Positions 35,188 through 42,699 of a stretch of 64,000 bases of DNA are shown here, piece after piece. Source of the stretch: JAVVHH01 sp965276815 (GTDB lineage Bacteria; Pseudomonadota; Alphaproteobacteria; Acetobacterales; Acetobacteraceae). Each line of letters starts with the position of its first letter. Positions within the stretch are counted from its first letter, which is position 1. A program made the translations under genes and the position numbers. Below the pieces are notes generated by a model that made no database searches, had not been told where the DNA came from, and saw nothing but the letters and a program-made list of their open reading frames with translations. The stretch is from assembly GCA_965276815.1 (NCBI GenBank), contig CBDIBE010000012.1, positions 186,001 through 250,000 of the forward strand. The letters run 5' to 3'.

Positions 35188-37157
35188 GCCGCGTGGCGCT
35201 CTGCGCGATGGTCAAGAACGAGGCGCGGGATATTGCGGAGTGGCTGGCTTATCACACGCTGCTGGGCTTCGACGCGGTGATGGTGTTCGACAATGGGTCG
35301 AGCGACGGCACGGACGCGATCATCGAGCAGGCCGGCAAGAGGCTCGCCGTGCAGGTCCGGCATTGGCCGCGGCGGGATCCGAAATGCCAGACATCGGCCT
35401 ATGAACAGGCGTGCCGCGAGTTGGCCGGGGAATACGATTGGGTCGCGTTCTTCGACGCGGACGAGTTCCTGGTGCTGCACCAGGACCGGGACATCAAGAG
35501 CTTGCTCGCCGGGTTCGACGAGTGTGCGGCGGTTGGGGTCAACTGGGCGATCTTTGGGACCAATGGGCACGAGGATTTTCATAGCGGGCTGGTGATCGAC
35601 GGCTTCACGCGGCGCAGCGCCGACGGGTTTGCGGCCAATCAGCACATCAAGTCGATCGTGCGGCCAGAGCGGGTCATTGGGTGCCAGAACCCGCACTTCT
35701 TCCACGTGATGGGGGCGTATTGCGACCCGGCGGGCGCGCCGATGGAGTGGCTGCGGGTGATCCATGGCGAGGAGTTGCAGGGGGGCGTTTCGGCGCGGGC
35801 GGCGGACTTCACGCGGTGCCAGCTCAATCATTATCACACGCGGTCGCGGGCGCAGTGGCTGGAGAAGCTGCGGCGGGGCTATCCGGACGGGATCCCGCGG
35901 CGGCGTCCCGAGGATTTTGACCTGTATAACCGCAACGAGGTCGAGGACCGGTCGGCTTGTAGCCGGTCGGAGGCGGTGCGCGAGGTGGTGGCGGAACTCG
36001 GGCCGGCGCCGAGCTTGCAGCCGGTGGTGCATGTGATCCCGCAGGGGAACATGGCGAACCGGATGATCCAGCATCTCGTTGCGGTGCGGATTGCCTGCCT
36101 GGTCCCGAATTGCCGGATTTCCAACGTGGAGTTGCCGGAATGGGGTTACAGCTACCCTGCCCTGCCGGAGACCGGCGGCCCCGATCTTTGGGTGCAGGGG
36201 CAGTATGTCGAGATCGGCCAGATTGCGGCGCGGTTGCGGCGGGGGGCGCTGGAGCGGGTCAATTTGCTCGCCTACGGGCAGCGTTTGGCGAACCTGCCGA
36301 GCCGGGAGGATTGCGCGACCATTTTCCCGGCCGATCCGTCATTTCCCGGGTATGGGGCGGACCGGCTGGTTTGCAACATCAGGGGGTCGGAGGTGCTGGA
36401 TGCGCGGCACCCCGATTATACGCTGCTGCCGCCGCGGTTCTACGCGGAGGTGGCCGAGCGCACCGGGCTTGTGCCGGTGTTCATGGGGCAGATCGAGGAC
36501 AACGCTTATTGCGAGGATTTGCGGCGGCTGTTCCCGGAGGCGGAGTTCCGGGCGAGCGAGGGGGGGCTGGCGGATTTTCAGACGTTCCGCAATTCGCGCA
36601 ATTTGGTGCCGGCGGTCAGCACGTTCTCGTGGCTGGCGGCTTGGCTTTCGGACGCGCAGCGGATCGTGCTGGCGGTGAATGGGTTGTTCCATCCGGTGCA
36701 GGCGCCGGATGTCGACCTGCTGCCGCTGGCGGACCCGCGGTATAGCTTCGTGCTGTTTCCGATCAACTACTCGGTGCCGGTCGGGGCGTATCGGGCGGCG
36801 CATGCGGCGCTGCAGGGGCTTTGGCGGCAGATGCGGCCGGAGGCGATAGCCGCGTTACGGGCGGGGCCGCGCTGGAAGCGGCGGCTGGAGACGGCGGCGG
36901 CGATGCTGGACGAGACTTTTTATGCGGAGACCTATGCGGACGTGGCGAAGGCGGTTGCCGAGGGGGGGCTGACCGCGATCGAGCATTATTGCCAGCACGG
37001 ATTTGCCGAGGGGCGGCGAGCGTTCCGGTTCGACCGGAGATGGTACAGCACGGCGTATCCGCTGGCCGCCTTTGAGGTCGGGCAGGGTGATTATGCGGAT
37101 CTTGAGCAGCATTACGTGGAGATTGGGCGGGCTCGGGGGTATCGGCCGACGGGCTGA
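35184..37157 (+). CDS. Three-part glycosyltransferase: GT92-like plus fucosyltransferase-like
   Basis: 657 residues. Residues 1-270 look like a GT92/DUF23-type enzyme (CAMVKNEARDIAEWLAYHTLLGFD, DNGSSDGT, DADEF at 91-95, LNHYHTRS near 214). Residues about 281-575 form a separate domain with IPQGNMANRMIQ and VSTFSWLAAWLS, reminiscent of the GNQ/NR and STFSW motifs of alpha-1,2-fucosyltransferases (my inference). The last 80 residues hold two copies of an HYxxxGxxEGR-like motif common at the ends of polysaccharide enzymes in this clade. Coupled by ATGA to the preceding glycosyltransferase. Confidence 0.7.
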   Translation: MSRVALCAMVKNEARDIAEWLAYHTLLGFDAVMVFDNGSSDGTDAIIEQAGKRLAVQVRHWPRRDPKCQTSAYEQACRELAGEYDWVAFFDADEFLVLHQDRDIKSLLAGFDECAAVGVNWAIFGTNGHEDFHSGLVIDGFTRRSADGFAANQHIKSIVRPERVIGCQNPHFFHVMGAYCDPAGAPMEWLRVIHGEELQGGVSARAADFTRCQLNHYHTRSRAQWLEKLRRGYPDGIPRRRPEDFDLYNRNEVEDRSACSRSEAVREVVAELGPAPSLQPVVHVIPQGNMANRMIQHLVAVRIACLVPNCRISNVELPEWGYSYPALPETGGPDLWVQGQYVEIGQIAARLRRGALERVNLLAYGQRLANLPSREDCATIFPADPSFPGYGADRLVCNIRGSEVLDARHPDYTLLPPRFYAEVAERTGLVPVFMGQIEDNAYCEDLRRLFPEAEFRASEGGLADFQTFRNSRNLVPAVSTFSWLAAWLSDAQRIVLAVNGLFHPVQAPDVDLLPLADPRYSFVLFPINYSVPVGAYRAAHAALQGLWRQMRPEAIAALRAGPRWKRRLETAAAMLDETFYAETYADVAKAVAEGGLTAIEHYCQHGFAEGRRAFRFDRRWYSTAYPLAAFEVGQGDYADLEQHYVEIGRARGYRPTG

Positions 37158-37165
37158 GGCGTGGG

Positions 37166-37975
37166 TTATCCGGTGTCGGTCGCGGGGACTAGACCTTTAT
37201 CGGCCTGACTGTGGTCGGGCCGATAAAGGTCTAGCTTTATTTGAGACAGCGATTCACGTCCTGACCGATCCCGGTCAGGACGATCGCGGTCTAGGCGGAC
37301 GATTTGTGCGACGATTTGCGCGTCGGGGAGAGGGCGATCGGGGAGAGGGCGATCGGGGGGCGCCGGGTCGGGTGGCTGGGCTTTGATTGCGGGCGCGGCG
37401 GCGCGGGCGTTGAGGAGGGCGATGTCGGCTGGGGTGCGGCGGGCGGAGGGCATGCCGCCGAGGAGGCCGAGGCCGAGGTCGCGGCAGAGGTCTTCGATGA
37501 TGGTGTCGAGAGGGCCGTCGAGGAGGTCTTCCTCAATGTCGGGGCCGTCGAGGCGCTCGAGCAGCTCGATTTCGAGGCGCTGCTTGGCGGCGGGGCCGAG
37601 GCGGTCGTCGCTGCGGATGGCGTTCTCGACCTTGCGGATGATGTGGCGGCGGGCGGCGGTGCGGGTTCGGGCGGGGGTTCGGGCGGGGGCTGGGCGGTCG
37701 AGGTGTTCGTCGAGCAGGGTGTTGTAACGGACGGCGCGGGCGACGCGCTCGTAGGCGGTGGCGAGGCTGGCGATGGTCTTGGCTTTGGCGGCGGGGTCCC
37801 AGGTGTCGGCTTGCTGGAGTGAGTTGGCGTGGGCGATGCCGGTGTCGCAGACGGCGTGGGCGAAGGCCATGCCCTTGGCGGTGAGCTGGTCGATGCGCTG
37901 GCGGCGCGCTGCGGCGCGGTCGGGCGGTTGGGGGGCCGGGTCGCCGGGGGGTGATGGGTTGGGCGGGGCGGTCAT
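37166..37975 (-). CDS. Proline-rich hypothetical protein with repeat-encoded C-terminus
   Basis: 269 residues, not recognised. Basic, Pro/Ala-rich ends around a helical centre (residues about 20-190: RRQRIDQLTAKGMAFAHAVCD, ASLATAYERVARAVRYN, EEDLLDGPLDTIIEDLCRDLG). A short tandem repeat DRPLPDRPLPD appears near 215. From about residue 228 the frame enters the double-hairpin repeat at 37190-37294 and reads LDRDRPDRDRSGRESLSQIK and on to LVPATDTG, so roughly 35 residues are repeat-derived. Convergent with the glycosyltransferase gene, 8 bp apart. Could be a small terminase-like or DNA-binding protein, but nothing proves this. Confidence 0.55.
   Translation of the reverse strand: MTAPPNPSPPGDPAPQPPDRAAARRQRIDQLTAKGMAFAHAVCDTGIAHANSLQQADTWDPAAKAKTIASLATAYERVARAVRYNTLLDEHLDRPAPARTPARTRTAARRHIIRKVENAIRSDDRLGPAAKQRLEIELLERLDGPDIEEDLLDGPLDTIIEDLCRDLGLGLLGGMPSARRTPADIALLNARAAAPAIKAQPPDPAPPDRPLPDRPLPDAQIVAQIVRLDRDRPDRDRSGRESLSQIKLDLYRPDHSQADKGLVPATDTG
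37190..37294. repeat. Double-hairpin repeat, copy 3 (TAGACCTTTATC subtype)
   Basis: 105 bp: hairpin I TAGACCTTTATCGGCC...GGCCGATAAAGGTCTA, linker GCTTTATTTGAGA, hairpin II with GTCCTGACCG-ATC-CCGGTCAGGAC and a final GGTCTAG. Near-identical to the copy at 39031. Sits right after the glycosyltransferase gene, inside the frame of the convergent hypothetical gene. Confidence 0.9.
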
Positions 37976-38148
37976 GGTGAGCAGGAGAACATTTTCCTAT
38001 AAGATGCGTCAAGGGGGCAGGATGCGTCAAGGGGCGGGGTGCGATAGGGACGGCGTAGGCCGGGGCTGCGGAGCGCCGGCGGTTCGCCTTAGGTTGTCAG
38101 CAAGCGCCGGGCCCCATAGGGTCGGGCGCGATCAGGGAGATTGTGCCC

Positions 38149-38982
38149 ATGGACCAGAACGTCACAGACGCCAAGACTTACGCGTCCGGCAAGATGCTCG
38201 CCTCGGTGCGGGACGGGGTCGGGCTGATCACCTTCAATCAGCCCGAGAAGCGCAACGCCATGTCGGTCGAGATGTGGGACGGGCTGACCAGCATCCTCGA
38301 CGAGTGGGATAACGACGAGGGGGGTGGCGACGGGGGGGCGCGGGTCGTCGTGCTGACCGGGGCGGGCGACAAGGCGTTCGTGTCGGGCGCGGATATCAGC
38401 CAGTTCGCCAAGAACCGCAGCAATGCCGAGGCGCAGAAGGACTATGACAAGCTGACCAGCGCCGGGCGGGCGCGGCTCTCTGGCTATGAGAAGCCGGTGA
38501 TCGCCCGCATCCAGGGCTTCTGCCTGGGCGGCGGGCTCGGGATCGCGATGGGCGCGGACCTGCGGATTGCGGGCGAAAGCAGCACGTTCGGCATTCCCGC
38601 CGCCAAGCTGGGCATCGCCTACGGGTTCGACATGGTTCGGCGCCTGATCTCGCTGGTGGGGCACGCGCATGCGCGCACCTTGCTGTTCACGGGGGAGCGG
38701 ATCGGCGCCAAAGAGGCCGAGCGGATCGGGCTGGTGAACCAGGTCGTGCCGGATGCGGAGCTGGACGCCACGGTGGACAAGTTGGCGCGCGGGATGGCCG
38801 GGAACGCGCCGCTGTCGATCAAGGGGATGAAGTTCATCATCAGCCAGGCCCTGCGCGACCCGGCCGAGCGGGACATGGCCGGCGTGACCGAGGCTGTCGC
38901 GACCTGCTTTGACAGTGCCGACTACACGGAGGGGCGAACCGCGTTCATGGAGAAGCGCAAGCCGGTTTTCACCGGCCGGTAA
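38149..38982 (+). CDS. Enoyl-CoA hydratase/isomerase family protein
   Basis: 277 residues, crotonase fold. GLITFNQPEKRNAMSVEMW opening, FVSGADISQF (oxyanion hole), GFCLGGGLGIAMGADLRIAG (second oxyanion Gly and helix dipole). The usual catalytic glutamates of hydratases are not in place: the segment reads GIPAAKLGIAYGFDMVRRL where EVxxG and a Glu are expected, so another crotonase reaction is possible. ATG 38149 has AGGGAGA about 9 bp upstream; a GTG at 38143 is too close to it. The upstream 170 bp show nothing recognisable. Confidence 0.85.
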   Translation: MDQNVTDAKTYASGKMLASVRDGVGLITFNQPEKRNAMSVEMWDGLTSILDEWDNDEGGGDGGARVVVLTGAGDKAFVSGADISQFAKNRSNAEAQKDYDKLTSAGRARLSGYEKPVIARIQGFCLGGGLGIAMGADLRIAGESSTFGIPAAKLGIAYGFDMVRRLISLVGHAHARTLLFTGERIGAKEAERIGLVNQVVPDAELDATVDKLARGMAGNAPLSIKGMKFIISQALRDPAERDMAGVTEAVATCFDSADYTEGRTAFMEKRKPVFTGR

Positions 38983-39030
38983 GCGTCGCCGGACGGCCCG
39001 GCCAAACCGGGCCGCCGCCAGACGGCTCCT

Positions 39031-39135
39031 TAGACCTTTATCGGCCTGACTGTGGTCGGGCCGATAAAGGTCTAGCTTTATTTGAGACAGCGATTCAGGT
39101 CCTGACCGATTCCGGTCAGGACGATCGCGGTCTAG
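39031..39135. repeat. Double-hairpin repeat, copy 4 (TAGACCTTTATC subtype)
   Basis: Same as the copy at 37190 with only a couple of differences (CAGGTCC for CACGTCC, GATTCC for GATCCC in the apex). It abuts copy 5 directly, making a tandem pair, 48 bp after the enoyl-CoA hydratase stop. Confidence 0.9.
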
Positions 39136-39136
39136 C

Positions 39137-39240
39137 TAGAGCACGATGACTTCGCTTGCGCTCAGCCATCCTGCTCTAACCTATTGTTTGAGCGAGCAAC
39201 TTTGTCGCATGACTGGCGTCGCTGTCGCGATTCCAGTCAG
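39137..39240. repeat. Double-hairpin repeat, copy 5, left part (split by IS110)
   Basis: Hairpin I is of a third sequence type (TAGAGCACGATG...CATCCTGCTCTA); the linker CTATTGTTTGAG and the 5' arm of hairpin II match copies 1, 6 and 7. The repeat stops after CCAGTCAG at 39240 and resumes at 40720-40737 (AGGGCGACGTTGCTCTAG), with the IS110 element in between. Confidence 0.88.
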
Positions 39241-39479
39241 TTTCCACCGAGATTTCGACCCGCCAGGGATGAAACTGTGGCAGCGTGTGTTGGTCGTCGG
39301 CGGAGAGGTCGGCTTCGCTCTGTGGTGCGTTCGAGCCCGTCAGTCAGTGGGACCCGGGGTTCCCCCAAGCACCCCCAATTGCGCCACGGACCGCGAGGTC
39401 CCGGAGCGCGCTGTCTAGAGTTTACTCCTTGGGTGCCCTGCGCCGGCGATGGCAACGCAACCCTTAGGAGGCCGCGGTC
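39241..39479 (+). ncRNA. Candidate bridge (seeker) RNA region of the IS110 element
   Basis: Non-coding left end. CAGTCAG at 39341-39347 equals the last 7 bases of the left target half including the AG core; CTGTCTAG at 39411-39418 equals the last 8 bases of the element's right end including AG. The first lies in a loop closed by GGTGCGTT (39324-39331) and AATTGCGCC (39377-39385), with an inner GGGACC/GGTTCCC hairpin. Order target loop then donor loop matches known bridge RNAs. Right-hand guides were not convincingly found, and exact RNA ends are unknown. Confidence 0.55.
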
Positions 39480-40721
39480 ATGGAGGTTCTCTATCCACGC
39501 TGTGCCGGTCTGGACGTGCATAAGGATACGGTGGTCGCCTGCGTTCGGGTGGCCGAGGGCGGCAAGGCCCGAACCGAGGTGCGCAGCTTTGCGACGACCA
39601 CGCCGGGATTATTGGCCTTGAGTGAGTGGCTGGCGGCGAACGGCTGCACGCACGTCGCCATGGAGTCCACCGGGGTTTACTGGAAGCCGGTCTGGAACAT
39701 CCTGGCCGATGGCGAGGTTACGCTGATCCTGGCCAACGCCGTGCATGTCAAGAACGTGCCCGGCCGCAAGACCGACGTCGCCGATGCCGTTTGGCTTGCG
39801 GATCTGCTGGCGCACGGGCTGATCCGGCCGAGCTTTGTGCCGGAACCGGCAACCCAGGCCATGCGTGCGCTGCTGCGCACCCGCAAGCAGCTGGTTGGCG
39901 AACAGGCCAGCCACATCCAGCGCATCCAGAAGGTGCTGGAGGACGCCAACCTCAAACTCGCCTCGGTATTGACCGACATCATGGGGATGAGTGGCCGCGC
40001 CATTCTGACCGCGCTGATCGAGGGCGAGCGCGAGCCTGACAGGTTGCTCGCCTTGATCGACCGCCGGGTCAAGGCCCCGCGGGACAAGGTCCGTGCCGCC
40101 TTATGCGGGCGCATCACGGAGCGGCACCGCTTCCTGTTACGGCTGCACCTGCGTCAGATCGACGCCCTGAACGATGCGGTCGCCGAGATCGACCAAGAGG
40201 TGGACCGCGACCTCGCGCCTTTTCGCAAAGCGGTCCGCCTGTTGCGGACCATTCCCGGGGTGAGTGACCTCAGTGCTCAGGTCATCGTCTCCGAAATCGG
40301 CATCGACATGAGCCGCTTTGCGACCGCTGGCCACCTGATCTCATGGGCCGGGCTGTGTCCGCGCAGTGACGAGAGTGCCGGCAAACGGCGCTCGACCCGC
40401 CTGCGCAAAGGGGCGCCGTGGCTGAAGACCACCCTGATCCAGTGCGCCTGGGCCGGGGCGCGGACAAAGGCCAGCTATCTGCATGCCCAATACCGCCGCC
40501 TCGCCCAGCGCCGTGGGCCGAAGAAGGCTGTTTGCGCTGTTGCCGCCTCCATCCTCACTGCCGCGTTCCATATGCTGCGCGACGACGTCGTGTATCGCGA
40601 CCTCGGCCCAGACCACCTTCAGCAAAACACGCCACACGCCCAAGCCAAGCGTCTGGCACATCGGATCGCCAAGCTGGGCTTCACTTGCACGATCGCCCCA
40701 GCAGCTCTCGTTTCTGTCTAG
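39480..40721 (+). CDS. IS110-family transposase (DEDD recombinase)
   Basis: 413 residues. N-terminal RuvC-like domain with DEDD residues D12 (GLDVHKD), E62 (AMESTG), D99 and D102 (KTDVADA); C-terminal Tnp20 domain with IPGVSDLSAQVIVSEIG, WAGLCPRSDESAGKRRSTR containing the conserved serine (S299 by pattern). Intact and of full length, so possibly active. AGGAGG lies 10 bp before the ATG. RNA-guided recombination by a bridge RNA is known for this family (IS621 and relatives). Confidence 0.93.
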   Translation: MEVLYPRCAGLDVHKDTVVACVRVAEGGKARTEVRSFATTTPGLLALSEWLAANGCTHVAMESTGVYWKPVWNILADGEVTLILANAVHVKNVPGRKTDVADAVWLADLLAHGLIRPSFVPEPATQAMRALLRTRKQLVGEQASHIQRIQKVLEDANLKLASVLTDIMGMSGRAILTALIEGEREPDRLLALIDRRVKAPRDKVRAALCGRITERHRFLLRLHLRQIDALNDAVAEIDQEVDRDLAPFRKAVRLLRTIPGVSDLSAQVIVSEIGIDMSRFATAGHLISWAGLCPRSDESAGKRRSTRLRKGAPWLKTTLIQCAWAGARTKASYLHAQYRRLAQRRGPKKAVCAVAASILTAAFHMLRDDVVYRDLGPDHLQQNTPHAQAKRLAHRIAKLGFTCTIAPAALVSV

Positions 40722-40737
40722 GGCGACGTTGCTCTAG
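40720..40737. repeat. Double-hairpin repeat, copy 5, right part
   Basis: AGGGCGACGTTGCTCTAG, the 3' arm of hairpin II displaced by the IS110 element. Its terminal CTCTAG supplies the stop codon of the minus-strand lipoprotein gene that starts at 40898. Confidence 0.85.
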
Positions 40738-40898
40738 CGCGGAACGACGACTGTGCTGCCGGGGGTGACCAGGGCGGGAGCCGGCGATACGACGACGGAC
40801 GGCGCCGGGGCGACCGGGGGCGCGGTGTTCACCGTGCAGGCGGTCAGCGCCGCAACGGACAGCGCGGCGGTCAGAACAATCTTGACGCCATTCAACAT
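40734..40898 (-). CDS. Very small lipoprotein, paralogue A
   Basis: 54 residues: MLNGVKIVLTAALSVAALTACTVNT then a Pro/Val/Ala-rich tail ending STVVVPR. Clear lipobox (LTAC) after a short signal peptide. AAGGAGCG precedes the ATG at 40898. Stop TAG lies in the split double-hairpin repeat. Paralogue of the gene at 42700-42897 (same CTVNT after the lipobox, similar VTPGST end); the two are separated by IS1182 copy 2. Function unknown. Confidence 0.65.
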   Translation of the reverse strand: MLNGVKIVLTAALSVAALTACTVNTAPPVAPAPSVVVSPAPALVTPGSTVVVPR

Positions 40899-41028
40899 CG
40901 TAACGCTCCTTACGAGGGCACAAAGGCAGTGGTTGTTACGTCTCGTTCTAGGAAAAGTTGCAGCTACTTGCAACATGCACTCGGAGCCGATTGCGCCGAT
41001 AGGGTCTTATCAAAGCTTAGAGAGGGGA

Positions 41029-41058
41029 AAGCATCATCCGCGCAGGCGGATGATGCTT
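41029..41058. terminator. Long hairpin, REP-like, with T-run on the plus side
   Basis: Perfect 13-bp stem AAGCATCATCCGC / GCGGATGATGCTT, loop GCAG, followed on the plus strand by GCGTTTTT. The core CCGCCTGCGCGG (minus strand) is shared with the REP-like palindrome at 23388, so it is probably a member of that family acting as a terminator. It lies between IS1182 copy 2 and the lipoprotein gene. Confidence 0.65.
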
Positions 41059-41103
41059 GCGTTTTTACGTTGAACGGGCCCATGGCGTGGAGGGTCCGCC
41101 TAC

Positions 41104-42665
41104 CAGACCGTGTGGAAACGCGGTGGGGGTTGGACCGGTCGGGTTTGCGTTGGGGCGGGCGGAATGTGTGGCGCGGTCTTGCCCTCAAGCCAGCCTCTCG
41201 ATCAGGCTCTGGCTGCCGAGGATGTTGGCAACGCGCGTGAGATTGTAGGCCAGCACCGCAAATGCAGTCTCGGTGGCGGCGTTGGCTTGCCCTCGCAACA
41301 AAAGCCGTCCGCCCAAGACGCGTTTGAGGCTTGCGAACGGATGCTCCGCGGTGCAGCGGCGCAGCCGCATCGCGGCCTGGTCGGCGCGGGCGTTCATGCG
41401 GTCACGGGCATCCTCGAACAAGGACTTGGAAACGTGACGGCGCGGGCCGCCCGTGCATTGCGGCTTGAGCGGACAGCCGGAACAGTCTTCCGCCCGGTAT
41501 TGCCGCGCCTGGTCCCGAAGGTTCGTGCCGCGGCGCCGCAGCTTGCGCCCGGCCGGGCAGGTCAGCGTGTCGCCATCCGGATCTTGGGTGAACCGATCGG
41601 CGGAGAAGTAATGTCCGGCATTGTTGGCAGGCGGCGGCGCCGGCACGGCCGGCTCGATGCCGGCCGCCTCGCAGGCCGCCGCCTGTCCGGCGTTGGCGTA
41701 GCCGGTGTCGGCCACCACCCGGATCGTCTCGACGCCCAGCGCATCGCGTGCCGCGCGCGCCATCGGCTCGAGTTGCGCATGGTCGTTGGCAGCCGTCGTC
41801 ACCTCGTGATGAACGATGACGTGGCTCTCTGCCTGCACCGCGATCTGCACGTTATAGGCGGGCCGTTTGGCCTGCGCGCCATGGCCCATCGGCCGCGCCT
41901 CGGGCTCGCCCAGCACGCCGAGCGCGCGGTCGTGGCGCGCCATCCGCTCGGCCAGATCGGCCAGTTGCCCGCGGCGTTGGCGCAGCTTGGCCAGGGCCGC
42001 TTCGGTGCGCGTCTCGTCGAACGCCTCGCCTTCGGCAGCGTCGCGCGCGTCCATATCGGCAAGGAACGCGGCGATTTTCTCGTCGAGCTTGCGCATCGCC
42101 TCGGCGATGTCGTCAGCACTCATCACCCGGCGCCGGCTGGCCGCGGCGGCGAGTTTGGTGCCGTCGATGGCCGCCACCTCGCCGGCGATCAGGCCAGTCT
42201 CACGCGCAAACAGCACGAAGGCTTTGCAGGCGCCCACGATCCCGGCGCCGTTGTCGCGGCGGAAATCGGCGATCGTCTTGAAGTCGGGGGCGAGCATGGC
42301 CATCAGCCACATCAACTCGACGTTGATTCGGCATTCCCGCTCCAGACGGCGCGACGAGCGCGCGCCGTTCAGGTAGCCGTAGATATAAAGCCGCAACATG
42401 GCGCGCGGGTCGTAACCGGGTCGCCCGGTCTCGGCCGGCGTGGAGCGCACGAAGCCGAGCCTCGTCATGTCGAGCGTCTGGACGAAGGCTGCAATGACGC
42501 GGACCATCGCGCCCGCGCCGACATAGTCTTCGACCCGCGCCGGCAGAAGCATGACCTGCTCTCGCTCCACACCCTCGATGTAGCCCACGTCCCGCACCCC
42601 CCGAATCGCCAAATCGAGGCTAGTACGGGACAACCTCCCGATGCATCAGGTTTTCACACGATCTG
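41104..42665 (-). mobile_element. IS1182-family element, copy 2
   Basis: 1562 bp, the same length as copy 1 and in opposite orientation. One synonymous difference inside the transposase gene was noticed (ACG for ACA in codon 57). Outside are AGGGTCCGCC (41091-41100) and GGCGGGCCAT (42669-42678), which pair with two mismatches and carry the CCACGCC and CGTC flanks typical of the intact REP-like palindrome, again placing the element in a palindrome loop. Confidence 0.88.
41185..42633 (-). CDS. IS1182-family transposase, copy 2
   Basis: 482 residues, protein identical to the product of 23658-25106: same D157, D309, E430 triad and cysteine cluster. No frameshift or internal stop, so both copies may be active or only recently copied. 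Same awkward TTG start close to GGAGG. Confidence 0.92.
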   Translation of the reverse strand: MSRTSLDLAIRGVRDVGYIEGVEREQVMLLPARVEDYVGAGAMVRVIAAFVQTLDMTRLGFVRSTPAETGRPGYDPRAMLRLYIYGYLNGARSSRRLERECRINVELMWLMAMLAPDFKTIADFRRDNGAGIVGACKAFVLFARETGLIAGEVAAIDGTKLAAAASRRRVMSADDIAEAMRKLDEKIAAFLADMDARDAAEGEAFDETRTEAALAKLRQRRGQLADLAERMARHDRALGVLGEPEARPMGHGAQAKRPAYNVQIAVQAESHVIVHHEVTTAANDHAQLEPMARAARDALGVETIRVVADTGYANAGQAAACEAAGIEPAVPAPPPANNAGHYFSADRFTQDPDGDTLTCPAGRKLRRRGTNLRDQARQYRAEDCSGCPLKPQCTGGPRRHVSKSLFEDARDRMNARADQAAMRLRRCTAEHPFASLKRVLGGRLLLRGQANAATETAFAVLAYNLTRVANILGSQSLIERLA

Positions 42666-42699
42666 CTGGGCGGGCCATGACGGGGGCGTTAGCGGTAGG

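Larger units (their letters stand above)
39241..40721 (+). mobile_element. IS110-family element inserted in the double-hairpin repeat
   Basis: About 1480 bp. Boundaries come from comparison with intact repeat copies: CCAGTC-AG-GGCGAC is split so that AG is present at both junctions (39239-39240 and 40720-40721), i.e. a 2-bp core without terminal inverted repeats, as in IS110. A 239-bp non-coding left end precedes the recombinase gene and the right non-coding end is essentially absent, which is the IS110-subgroup rather than the IS1111-subgroup layout. The recombinase stop codon TAG is completed by the junction core. Confidence 0.88.

Noticed and set aside
37321..37361. Short tandem repeat GGGGAGAGGGCGATC as a possible CRISPR or iteron array
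   Set aside because: Only two or three contiguous units without spacers; it encodes the DRPLPDRPLPD run of the hypothetical protein.
23613..42678. Composite transposon formed by the two IS1182 copies
   Set aside because: The enclosed genes look native to the genome, no outer target duplication links the two ends, and each copy has its own palindromic target, so independent insertion is simpler.
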